From Sipunculus nudus (lineage: Eukaryota > Annelida > Sipuncula > Golfingiida > Sipunculidae), in contig CM049319.1 in assembly GCA_026874595.1 (NCBI GenBank), positions 4,804,601 through 4,868,600 of the forward strand: a stretch of 64,000 nucleotides of DNA, in the 5' to 3' direction. The first letter of the stretch is position 1. Every line of letters begins with the position of its first letter. Below are positions 48,602 through 60,264 of the stretch, piece by piece. The notes under the pieces are model-generated. The model searched no databases and was not told where the DNA came from. It saw only the letters and a list, made by a program, of their open reading frames with translations. The position numbers and the translations under genes were made by a program.

Positions 48602-48657
<56 letters not shown>
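48602..48657. repeat. (TA)n microsatellite
   Basis: About 28 TA units followed by short CA units. Confidence 0.97.
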
Positions 48658-48661
<4 letters not shown>

Positions 48662-49022
48662 CACACAGTGGTCCATTGTTAAGAAACACAGATGTTTTTG
48701 AGGCTTTCTGATTATTTAGATTAGCTCAGCCGACACAGTCAGTGGATAAGTTGCGGGAAAAGTAAGGCTACTACGAACCTAGAGATATTGTTAACAAGCG
48801 AAAGCGTGCACATGATGATAATAATCATATAAATATACATCCTTTTTTATCATACAATCTACAGGAATATAACCACGGACGAACAATAACATTTCTGTTT
48901 GTGATAATTCAAACCTCAAGCATACATACATTTGGAATGTTCCTGTATAAAAAATAGTCTACATACTTGTTAAGGATAAGCCCGGCCTGAAAGTGATACT
49001 GTGTGTCTGAAGAGTTTATAGC

Positions 49023-49024
<2 letters not shown>

Positions 49025-49074
<50 letters not shown>
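49025..49074. repeat. (AT)n microsatellite
   Basis: About 25 AT units. Confidence 0.97.
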
Positions 49075-49076
<2 letters not shown>

Positions 49077-49079
49077 TGG

Positions 49080-49260
49080 TTTTCATGCATGGGTTTAGAA
49101 ATTGTCCATGCAGGTTTTAATCCATAGTTTAGACATCACAGTCAAACTCCGGGGCTCTGCATGTTACAATACCAATATTTGCCTGGCCCCTCTTGCGGGG
49201 ATCGAACCCAATACCTTCAGTCCATTCCTTTGACATTTGCTCTGATCTGTTGTTTTAACT
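49080..49260 (-). mobile_element. Possible SINE fragment with Pol III B-box
   Basis: On the minus strand GGTTCGATCCCC (49197-49208 on the + strand as ggggatcgaacc) is a good tRNA B-box. A clear A-box at the right distance is missing, and the boundaries are guesses. It starts next to an AT microsatellite, as SINE tails sometimes do. It is unrelated to the SINE at 2244. Confidence 0.3.
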
Positions 49261-52200
49261 TAAAATACTTCTGAAACACTAAAATAATATAAAATACATA
49301 TAATGAAATCCTGTGTGATGATAACCGCGGTAACACGACTATATCCCACTTTTCAATCTGTCTGAACAAGGAGGTATCTCCTTTAACCATCTTGGTCTAG
49401 CTACAATCCTGACAATTTGTTTCTAAGAATGTCGTATTAGCGGGGATGTACTGTAAATGTTGTACATACTCTCTGTCACGTTTCAGCTGTGACCTTTAAC
49501 ACTTTGTTTTCCCGAATAGACTTTACTGACTTTAAAAGGTTTTATCTTCACTTATTATATTTCTAGAGGTACTCACATTATATTTTAAGTGCTATGCCAT
49601 TGATTATGCCCAACAAGGTTCACGAAACAGCACGTTATAGTGACCTGAAGGAGCTTATGTTTGAATTACATTGTATATTGTAATATTCAATAAATCTATG
49701 CTGCTTCGGTTAGAACAGCTGTGCTTCGCGTCATGTATAGATGGGAAAAGCACACATAGGAGGGCCCCTTAATAAAAGCCACTTATAATCTACGTTTTTA
49801 TGAACTGCTTGGTCTGTGTACATGTTTCCCTAAATGTTATCAGTAAACATTGCCTCACAACTCACAGTGGAGAAACCCGATACATTAACATACAGCTACC
49901 CACAGCGCCATCTATGACGAGTGAAAAACTAAAGGCGATAAGATACATTTGTGCTGAATATAACAACAGGCTGTTGATTAAAGCCGGCCGTGTGTTGCAC
50001 AGACGGTACCCATTACAGAAGATAAGTGAACCCATTTGTTTTTGCCAAATTTATTGGCGCGGGAACTCTAACAGATACTCATAAGCTTTGACGCATAACT
50101 AGATTTATAAATTCTCAGTTTAAACAAACACCAAATAAAATTTGCACTACTTCGAACATTAAAGTATAACCTTTTACGTTTGAGATAAATTACCAAAATA
50201 TTACCTGCATTATATATAAGAAAATTATAAACGCAAAATTCTCATTAAAGTTCCGAGAAAAACTTTAATCCCCACAGTTGGTTGGGTAAATTTGATATTA
50301 CAATTTACAATGATACGCGGCGATTCCTTCACGGTATATGAAAGACGGTTAATTGGGTACACTTGGTGTGCTGCACATAATTTCATCAAGAATGATGATA
50401 ACATTGGATGACTGTTTTTTTTTTTACAAACTGCGCGTCTTTTGTTTACCCTCTACAACTCTCCGTGATCTCTTTACGCGTGACGCATTTATTGCGTGTG
50501 CTGGTAGAGAAGCTATTATATATGGCAAAGTTGTTTCCATGCTGTCGTGGTAGACAGGTTGTTCCGAATATCCCATGATACTATATTTAACAATGATTTC
50601 CATATTTTTAATACATATTGACAACAATCATATACCGTTGATACGATGGTTAACTTTATGATGAAATAGATACCAGTAATATTAAAGACGCCGTATGGTT
50701 CGGAGACGCCCGCATAACCTTGCCACAGGGTGCTTAAATAAGATGATTAAAGAATAATTATTTAACAATAGACGCTCAAGATAAATAAACATGTATGGTT
50801 ATGTTGGTTTTATATTTATGAAATAAGAAGTTATGAGGTTTTAAAATAGTAGACAAAATCAAATTGCGAAATTCCATGGAAAAAAAAGTAAAAGTACTAC
50901 AAAAGACAAATGTTACACTTCCAAAAAATACTTTTTTTGTTCAGAGTGATCTGGTAGTTGACATTAAAGCTAAAAAAGTGAAACTTACCCATACGCATTG
51001 AAACTTTTGCCACTGACGTCTGTTTCACATTTCACATAAACGTTTCACGGGTATCACTAAATGTTATCATCCTTAAAATGCATATGTGGTACTTAGAATC
51101 ATAGTGTATTGTCCAAAGATGCCCGCATGCTGTTTCGTGTATGTTAACAGTCGCAAGGCTTAACATTAAAGTACCATACTTCCCACAGAGAGCCTTCATA
51201 GACAAATGGCTACGGAATCGTTGAGTGTTGATGCGTGCCGTCCACGCTGTATATCTGCTGACTCCTGTAACTCTTGGTATCTGATCACTGTAGGCCTGTA
51301 GAGTCTACTCGTAGTACATGACTCAATATAATCGCAATCAAAAGCTTGCGAGGCGGGGTCATGATTTAATGCATCACCGTGAAGCCGAGGCAGAAAAAAA
51401 AAGACGAGCAGACGATGATAGATTTTATCATCCCGCGCTAAATCCGAGATCTCGTGCGTGTACCGGCAATGTCCGTGACGTTATGTTACCGTTTGCGGTA
51501 AACAGACAATACACGGGAAGTTATTATACAGTTTGAGCGACAGAGAATTCTGCTTACAGAACCAAGAGTTGTTTACCAAATGTAGGGAGTAAATTTGTGT
51601 GTTTTTATATAGGAGTGACCTAAATTTGGCTTTAAAGAGTCTTTAACGACTATTACAGTTTGGTGTGTGAGCTTGTACTTGTCTCTGTGCAGAAAACAAC
51701 TCACTCACAAAAACATTCGTTTCAGGTCTTTTCATTAATTCGGCAACAAAGATTAAGCGTAGTATGATATCTTCGTGACTATAAGTGCTTGTACATCAAA
51801 TGCTTTTATTTTTCTTCTTCAGATTTTGTCCGTATATATTTTACCATTAAAGAAAGAACAAAGTATTACCTTAGAAGAAACCTCATGGAATAGCCTAACA
51901 ATAGCGAGCTGAGAAAAGCCTCACTTTTACGACTACATATATATAAATATATATAAATATATATTCAAATATGAGGATGAATAATACAGTTAAAATGGCG
52001 AGGTACACATTTATCACAAGGTAAATGTCCATCCCGTGAGAAAAAAAAATATAGATTTCGTGATAACTCAATGGTCTTTGATATCAGTCGTCTGTTTATT
52101 GACTGAGAGCTGACTTACTGTTTAAGTGGATTAACATACACTGCTCACGCAGTCCTTCCAGGTCTCCTTCGTTATAACCGCTGTTTTGTATCACAATATT

Positions 52201-53266
52201 TTGAATTTTGCATCACAAGCAGCGGTTAAAACGGACATCTGAAGCGACAAGAGTGTTCAGCCGCTGCCTGAGGAGTTTTGGGGAGTTTGGGGTTAATAAA
52301 ATAAGTATGTCATATATGTTTTAAAACTATGCGCCAAAATAAATAAAACTAGAAAAATTGATTTTGCAGTTTTGAGGATAGGAAATTAAAATATACATAA
52401 AAGTTCAAATACCGCTCTGGCAACTTGTTGTTTCTGAAATCTTATACCTGCCTGGGAAATTAATGAGAAACATTTAACTTCTAATCAACTTATCGTATAT
52501 TTGAGATCTCTTCGCAAAATATACAAGTCACGGTGTTTTAAGGAAAAAAAAAAAAACAAAAAAAAAAACGGGAAGTGATTCCACAAGTTATAAGAAATGT
52601 CAATTCTTAGAACTGAACATGCAGGAAACCCTTCAAACTGAGACTGCCTGACAGATTCTAGTATTAGGCGGAACTTGGAATTATAATGAGTGATGGTAGT
52701 TTTATGAAATCATAACTTTTTTATGACTGTGTTAAGTGCTCCCATATGTGTTTCGATTGGTTTGGGTCTAAAGCAGGGACCTTGGGCCCCTAAATAAGCT
52801 TCCTTTTGCACAGGCACTGACATGATACTCAGTGGCCCGGGCCAGGAGGGTTAAACACATAACAGAATAATTAATGTTAGTTAAAGGGGGCACTCAAATC
52901 ATCTAAAACAGTTTCCGGTGTGGATAAAAAAGTCAATCGTCGGACTTTGTATAAACAACCGATGGCAGTAGGGGGTCTCGTGCCCCCGTGGTAATGACGA
53001 TCCACTTTGCAAGGTTAGTTGGGCCCCATGCACGGTAGTTCCGTAATCTGACCGGCACAAGTGTCCTTCTTTATATTTTATGTATTTACACTGGAGCGTG
53101 TTATTATAAACATGTTGGCACAACAAAAGTGTGCAAAGGTCTGAACATATCTAAGGAATTTTCATCATTAACGTCTTAGATAGTAATCGCTTAAATGTAG
53201 GACGGGGCCATGTGGCTATACCGTCGATAATGTAATTAATATTGTGACTGAATTTAATATAATAGG

Positions 53267-53269
<3 letters not shown>

Positions 53270-53317
<48 letters not shown>
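53270..53317. repeat. (AT)n microsatellite, left half
   Basis: About 24 AT units ending at the LTR boundary. It continues on the far side of the LTR at 53939. Confidence 0.95.
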
Positions 53318-53320
<3 letters not shown>

Positions 53321-53934
53321 GACAGGTACTCTTTTATTGTGTGACACGTGTTGTGCAGGAACTTATAGACTGTTCGAGAAGTGGAAAATTCCGGGCTTGG
53401 GGTGTGAAGGTATATATAAAGGGGCTGTTTTCTATAACCAGGGGGCAGACAGCAGAGCAGATACCAGCGGACGCAGAAGCGTGTGTCAGATTCTAAGACC
53501 TTATCCGACGAATGCGGCAATTATACACTTTCAAAGATTTTCTCCTGGATTTTATACATTTGGACTTCAGTTTACTTTCTGTGTTGTTGCAAGAACTTTC
53601 CACTGGACTGTCATTCTCCGAGAGTTTACATTCAAAGGACTTATCGTTGTGATGGTGTTGGTATCGAGGTACTGTACCATTATCTTTCTGTGTGATTGTA
53701 TTGGCTTGTTGCTGTAACGTTGTTTTGCTGTATAATTGTATTGATTTGGTGTGTTGTATTGTTAGGGTTGTTATAGGAATAAATTATAGTTATTTGTTAA
53801 CAAAAAACCACTGACTTCTTTATTCATTCCCCTAGACATTTCCCGCTGCCTAGTGTTACAGAATCTGATTTTTTATCTCCGTTACAGAATTTGTGTTCAT
53901 CACGCATACGTGATCTGTTTATGTTAGGTTCCGT

Positions 53935-53938
<4 letters not shown>
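53318..53938 (+). mobile_element. Putative solo LTR inserted into an AT microsatellite
   Basis: A 621-bp non-coding block starts TGTGACAG and ends CCGTAACA, so it has TG...CA ends. AT repeats flank it on both sides, as expected if it interrupted one tract. Inside, in LTR order, are a TATA box (tatataaa at 53413-53420) and AATAAA at 53778-53783. The interval between them is GC-richer and transcript-like. There is no internal gag-pol and no primer-binding site after it, so it would be a solo LTR left by recombination. The TSD (atat) cannot be proven within AT repeats. The 132-codon ORF from 53319 is not considered a gene. Confidence 0.6.

Positions 53939-53971
<33 letters not shown>
53939..53971. 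repeat. (AT)n microsatellite, right half
   Basis: Short AT run directly after the putative LTR end. Confidence 0.95.
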
Positions 53972-53976
<5 letters not shown>

Positions 53977-54115
53977 TAAAACCTCGCACAAAAACAAACT
54001 CTTTTTAGCCACCTATTAAAAAAACGACCATTTCTTCACGATCCCAAATCTTTTGTACTTTTTTTTTGCTTTCTTCCCTACATAAGACCTCACTTAAAGG
54101 GAATGTCGAGGTCTA

Positions 54116-54220
<105 letters not shown>

Positions 54221-54264
54221 CTACCAGGATGGTTAAGATTTCACCCTTCTCTGCTAGGATAATT

Positions 54265-54412
54265 TTTTTTTGCTAACAGGATTACAGACATGGATTGGGC
54301 ACGGGTCATTCAGGTCCCACTACAGTTTGGTGCGGATCTTGATTGACGGCTGGATCAGTTTGCCTGGGTGGGGGTTTGCGCTCTACCGAGCGTCATTCTA
54401 GTTCCCCAAAGC
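54265..54412 (+). repeat. Dispersed repeat family, 3' part
   Basis: acagtttggtgcggatcttg through gggggtttgcgctctaccgagcgtcattctagt resembles the other end of the family at 37798 and 59090: a gatcc-rich body and a ggcgg-gtatgcgctct end. Similar ends are at 19392 and, on the minus strand, near 58485-58510. Confidence 0.5.
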
Positions 54413-56727
54413 ATGTGAACGTGATGGAGAAAATTTGCCTGAATATCTTGGCAGTATGAACCCTGTTTGAGTTTAAAGCGGTATCATCACCTCCGTATTA
54501 ATCATTCCAGCTCTTTTTTGCTCAGAATATCATTTTGAAGGTCTATTTAATCCATTATTTGCCTTAATGTCTTCACTGAATGCCATTACGTAATATAGGA
54601 CTGGAAGTCCGATTTCATCGACCTTAACTGCCCTTAATGGCCCAGAATAGATCGCACAGATCGTTAAGTGCGTGCTCTGACTCGTGTACATAGTTATCAA
54701 GAGGTTGACCTATATTATTATTTAGCCTACCATCTGTTTTGGCCGTGGGGTCATAGGTTATCCACACGGTGTTATGTTTTTAATTCTACGTCAGGTGTTC
54801 GTGACTGCTATCACAGTTTGCAAATAAAACGGTTGATAAGGAACATACGTTTTCTGCACGCAGCTGTTTATATATATCACATGTGTACTTTTTATAGATT
54901 ACATTAAAGCATGTATGAGCAGCAGTTTAATCCGCCTCCAACGTAAGCGATTCTACCGAGACGTCAATTATAGTTTTAGGAACTGGTAATAAAAATCATA
55001 TTCGATGACTGAAAGAAAATAACGACAGATTATTAATTATAAATCGATTATATTTTGTGACGTTTATATTTATATAACTTCTATAGTTCTGTAGTTCTAT
55101 ATAGTAACTTCTTCTGTGGTTCATATTTTGTAGAATAATGCAAAAAATGAAAGAAGCATGAAACTTGGCATAATATTTGTCCAGACCTTACTCAAAGCGG
55201 AATTCAATCTATCTTAGTAAAAATCCAAGATGGCGTCAAAGATGGCAACCGAATTAATTAAAATCAATAAATCCGGTTTTATTTGTCTGAGAATGCTTGT
55301 CATGAATTCTGGTTTTGTTGGTATTGAAATGGTGGTAAAATTGCCGTTTTTACCCCCACATCGAACGGTAGAAGTTATTTGTCGAATACTGTGCCGAAGT
55401 TTATATACAAAAAATAACTGAACACTATGTATCTTTCAATGTAATAAAATATATATTCGCCCCTGGCGTTGTTATAAGCAAAGGAAATTACTGTATATTA
55501 GTTATTATAACTAGATGTACAATCCATGTTTAATAAATAAAGTTTATCATTTTAGGGACACGTTTATAATTTTAGGGACAGGCATGTAGAAGTTTACACC
55601 TGTTAGCTGTATAGATTGTATGCCTCTTTTGCCATGCATGAAGACAGAATCAACACATATTTAGAGACTCACAATGTATTTAGCATCTTAAATTTTCTTT
55701 TTAAAGGTCTAGACCTGTTCATGGACAGTCTGTTGAATGAAAGTAAGTTTATCCGTACGAAAAGCAGAATGGTATGTAAGAGGTGATAACCTGTCGTTTT
55801 AGAGGTGTTAGAGTGAATCGGAGGCTTTCCAGCGAGAACATCAATGTATGCCATTGAGGTATAGACAAGGTTCGAAACGTGGACAGCTCCGAGGCTCTTA
55901 TCCCTGTATGCTGTGCACTCTGTACCTTTGCACTCTGCTGATGGTGCATGACAGTATAAAAATATATCAGCATATGCACGTAGAAGTTCCTGAGTTTTCA
56001 CTATACATGCTACTTTTGTAGTATGGTAAAGGATCCTTATATGGTATATGCATACTTTTTATAAACGTAGTACTTAAAAGTAGTACTTAAAACTATTATT
56101 AGAAATATTAACTACGTTTATTTGAAATAATTTGTGACAATATGCATACGATGCAAAATTGTACATCCCACTGAGCCATGCACGCAAGATAAAAAGGAAC
56201 CAACAATTATTAACTTGAAATTATGTGTGTTTTATCAGAAGTTCCCAAATCCTGTCAAATCTAAGAAAAATATTCTTCTATACTGTAAACAGTTGTTGAC
56301 AGTTTTAAAAAATTCGATAGAATAAATTGTTTTTATTCCCATTATTATATGTTCAAATGATGAAGTTAGTAATATGACAGACAGGTTTCTCAAGCATTCT
56401 GCATGCTGGCAGAAGGCTGATATAAAGAGAAATTTAATTGCACAATGGTTGCCAGAGCACAGAAGCTGAAAGAACTGAAACGTCAAAGTCAAAGAAAACT
56501 CAAACCAACCCTTGTACTGAATTTTGCGGTAATCAAGATGATGAGGTAACCTGCATGTCCGGAACTTGAGAGAGTGTAATTTATTTATTTTTCATCCTAG
56601 TGGTGTGAACTCGACTTTCTATCTTGCGCCTTGCTCTTCCATTATCTTAGCATGTACCGCCCAGAAAGATCAGCTAGTTGGAACACTGGCAGAACCGACT
56701 GCTGAAGTTTGGTTTCTTTATATATAT

Positions 56728-56815
56728 GCAACCGGGTCTACAAGAGTAAAGGCACGGGTATACTGTCTAGTATGTCACAGTATAAACGTGCCTTTACTCT
56801 AGTAGACCCGGTTGC
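56728..56815. repeat. 88-bp near-perfect hairpin
   Basis: Left arm 56728-56766 and right arm 56777-56815 are inverted repeats of 39 bp, with three mismatches and a 10-nt loop (ctagtatgtc). It could be a tiny fold-back MITE or, if transcribed, a hairpin RNA precursor. The ORF running through the left arm is not credible. Confidence 0.85.
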
Positions 56816-59089
56816 GTTTTCTTATTTAAGGTTTCTTTTATGGTTGTACAATTCGGTATGAGTCATGCAAAGTGATTCTCTGCCCAAAGGGAAATTATAC
56901 CAGGTTAAGCTTATCTTTAAGATTTGAAAGGAAAAGGAGTTTTCCTCAAATGTTTTTTTTCTGGCGAAACAAATACAATTCCCTAATAATAACAATTTGC
57001 TTTACTTTGATGTGCATGGCTCAAAGAGATCTACAGTTTTTAGCATGGTGACAAATTACTATTAATACAAGTGGTAAATATTTTCTAATAATACATGTAT
57101 AATCTACATAAATCTAAAAATGTACATTTTATATGTTACCGAATGAAAGTATTTTGTTGACACCATACAACACAGGCAAAGTGAATGTTGGTTACTAACC
57201 ACTACCATATGACCATAAAGCTTGTAACTAAACACCAGGAACTTCTATATGTATGATGTGTCACACAGACATAGTCTGGAAACTGCATAATTAAAACATT
57301 AAAAAATAGTTTTATAACAAAAGGCCGTGATATTCTAATGGCACACGTGTTGATTCTCTCACACAAGTCTGAAACCTGTATCATCATCACATCACAAAAT
57401 TAGCACACTATTCAAAAGGTATGTACGTGTTTATTGATTCTGTCATGAAAGCATACATTTCCTTTTTGCACCAGCACCACAGTTCAAAGGTGGCATACAA
57501 CGACATGTGTTGGTTATGTTTTCATAAAAGCAAAATCCGAAAGCTGCGTGATATTGCAAAAGAAGCATAGAATCTGTAGGGCAAGCAGGTGTGAGCTTCC
57601 GTTCAGGTTCTGTGGTTTAAACGAGATAAATAAGGTGTACATGGAAGTTAAGTTGATCGAAAAATTTAATATCATGTTGGTAGATTTGTCAAAATTCTGT
57701 TTATTCTTCATGGACATACAGACATATCCAGTTCCTAACAAATGCCAGACAGGAGAGCTTAGTGTATTAGAATGCAATTAAAGCAGAATAAAAGGAAGAC
57801 ATTAGAAATATCAATATAATAAAACCAACCCCAGCAAATGACACTTTTATTTACTCTGACATATTATACCGTTCAATGTTCTGGAGATAAAGGCAGTTTT
57901 AGCACAATTTCTATATGAACATAGGAAGGAAAAGGATCTATAAAACTGAAAGGTGTGAGCATTTACATATGTCTGTATCCTGCCATGCACGCATTCAATC
58001 TTGTATAAAAGTATAAACAAGATGAACTTAATTCGTTTTATAGTGATTGTACAATTAGTTATAATAACTAATACAAGGCACTCTGTTTAGAATGTGGCGT
58101 TCGGTAGTATATACGGAGGGAGAAATCGGAGGACCCGGAAAAAATCAACCACAAACCTTCATCTTCTACCTGTAAATTCTCTGGCAAATGAGAGAGTTCG
58201 TATTTATACATGTGCATAACGGATGCGTCGCCACGTTCTTAACGTTCCACCTGACTGCGTCTCGTATATGTCAGAAGCCAACGAGTAACTCAGTCTGTCA
58301 TAAACTGGGCCAGATGAGCTTATAAACTGTGATTTATACAGTTACAGACGAGAGGGGTCGGATAACGCCAACCATATAATGTAGATTATAACTGCCAAAG
58401 CCACACCCAGCGCGGCGCTGCGCATGAACCAGAGGTATAATGGAAGTTCGCGTAATCATTACGGTAATAATTGGAGTGGAATACGATATAGAGCGCATAC
58501 CTCCGCCGAGACAAATCATCCTGCACTAGATCTGTCCCTTTATTTGCATGTCTAACCAAAAGGGATGAGGATATCACGTGACGCCCTTTCCAAAATGTTT
58601 TGTGGAAGTCAATGAAGCGGAAATGTGTGATCCTGTTTACAGTCAAACCAACAGACCACACATGGAAGCAAGCAGACAGACACTGGTATAACCATAACCT
58701 CTTGACTCTAAATATAGAGATATAATTAATTATTATATATATGGTATGCGTAACAGAGATAAAACATGTTTGGTGGGTACATGGGATCAAATTCTTTCTT
58801 TCTTGAGGTCTAGAACCCATCTTCTTCACAAACACCGCACGCATCATTGACGTTGGCAGTAGGAATGTTTTTGATTGAACCGATAGCTTAATTCTACATT
58901 TGGATGATTCACTCCCTAAAGAGATGGATTTCCATGGAGTTACGAAAATGGGCTTTGTTTAGACACAAAACCACTTAGAAATCCCCATATGACACGCCAT
59001 TTTTGCAGAGTGAAATCAAAAGTTATATTCCTTCATATTTATATGCTTTTAGTGTAATGTTACTTTCTGTTATTATTATGATTATTCTT
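56816..59089. other. Non-coding, little recognised
   Basis: AT-rich. The minus-strand ORF 58386-58847 (153 codons) covers a fragment of the dispersed repeat (agcgcatacctccgccgag) and has no domain, so I do not call it a gene. Confidence 0.4.
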
Positions 59090-59365
59090 ATAATTGCCTC
59101 GGCCAGGCGGATATGCGTTCATCCCCGTTCGTGTGTGTGTTTGTGTGTTTGTTCACAACATACCTCATGCAGTCATGAATGGAATCTCATGAAATATTCA
59201 AGACATTTCGGGAATGGGCCAATAAAAAATCGATTACATTTTGGTGTAGATCCGGAACAAGATCCAGATCCAGGAACGTCATCACGGAGTATTCCCGAAA
59301 GTACAGTCACTTTTATACGAATGTCCCATAAAAGGGACCCCCCCCCCCCTTGACGGAGGCTTGCA
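59090..59365 (+). repeat. Dispersed repeat family, copy 2
   Basis: Runs from gcctcggccaggcggatatgcg to ttgacggaggcttgca. Internal blocks match 37798-37985 in order: a GT-rich stretch, tttgttcacaacat, catgcagtcatgaatgg, cgggaatgggcc, atttggtgtagatccgg and agatccag. A C run lies at about 59338-59349. Confidence 0.65.
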
Positions 59366-59372
59366 TTTCCAG

Positions 59373-59719
59373 CAGCAGCAGAAGAAGTTTACGCTCGTCG
59401 AGCAGCTACAGGTTGCTCTGGTCAAGACCTCAGCCCTGTGCGCTCCTTAAGCACGTTCTCTGAGCCAACAGACGCGATGCCACACCAAGCCAAGCAGAGA
59501 GCCGCGAGAGGTCGCCACCGTACATCCCGAGCCGGTGACATTTTAGGAAGGCTACAGCATCCAAAGCCGCAAAGGCCGAAGCAACCCACATTCCCTCCAC
59601 CGATCCCAGCAGCGGAGACCCAGCCATGCCATTCGAGAGCCGAACTCGATCATTGTGAACGACAGTATTTCGAGACGCATCGCCTTTATACTTGCAGTTT
59701 CGGCCATCGGACCGTATAA
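59373..59719 (+). CDS. Weak candidate terminal coding exon
   Basis: Not recognised. A splice-acceptor-like tgcatttccag ends at 59372, and the frame is then open to TAA at 59717-59719. The stretch is clearly GC-richer than its surroundings and encodes a basic, Pro/Arg/Gln-rich peptide (for example HQAKQRAARGRHRTS and PKQPTFPPPIPAAE). The acceptor lies right at the end of a dispersed repeat, and the opposite strand is open too, so it may be chance or repeat-derived. There is no upstream exon candidate. Confidence 0.2.
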
Positions 59720-60217
59720 AGAATCCATGCATTGTCAATACCTGTCTTTAATGTATGGATTCTTTTATAACCGCGTCTTTACTAGTTTTTACGATTATAG
59801 TGCATTTACTCGTTTTCTTACATACATTACCCATGGAATGTATTATTACATAATTTTATAAACGACTATGTTGTTCACGCATAAAGTGAATTTTACCTAT
59901 TGTAGAGTTTTAAGTATTGTTGCATATCATGACTGACTTACTTGTCATGTATATAATATTGATGTACATGTATCTTTGATGATTCATATATTGTGTAACA
60001 TATGCATACTGTGTATTTTATAATCTTTGTACCAGATATTATTATATCATGTTTTAAGGTTACAGGGCCCTGTGGAAGAACAGACTATATTACTGAACAG
60101 GCTACCCTGTATAAATATATTGAAATAAATAAATAAATAAATAACCAGTTTCCCAGTTATGCAAGCAAGTTTTTTCGTCATCGGCCTGGCTTGCATTCCC
60201 TGGTATGCAGATTTGTA

Positions 60218-60264
<47 letters not shown>

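Larger units (their letters stand above)
47912..53269. other. Non-coding region with AT microsatellites
   Basis: Holds two long AT tracts and a possible SINE B-box fragment. ORFs at 48060-48428 and 51318-51536 are of uncertain status and match nothing I know; the former ends in an (Asp/Asn)n run from a gatgat/aataat repeat. Confidence 0.4.

Noticed and set aside
51318-51536. 72-codon basic ORF (MTQYNRNQKLARRGHD...)
   Set aside because: Composition is plausible for a protein, but there is no homology I recognise, no exon context and no nearby polyadenylation signal to support it.
53319-53717. 132-codon ORF
   Set aside because: It falls inside the putative solo LTR, starts at its first bases and has no recognisable domain.
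58386-58847. 153-codon minus-strand ORF
   Set aside because: Longest ORF in its region but it spans a dispersed-repeat fragment and shows no domain or splice pattern.
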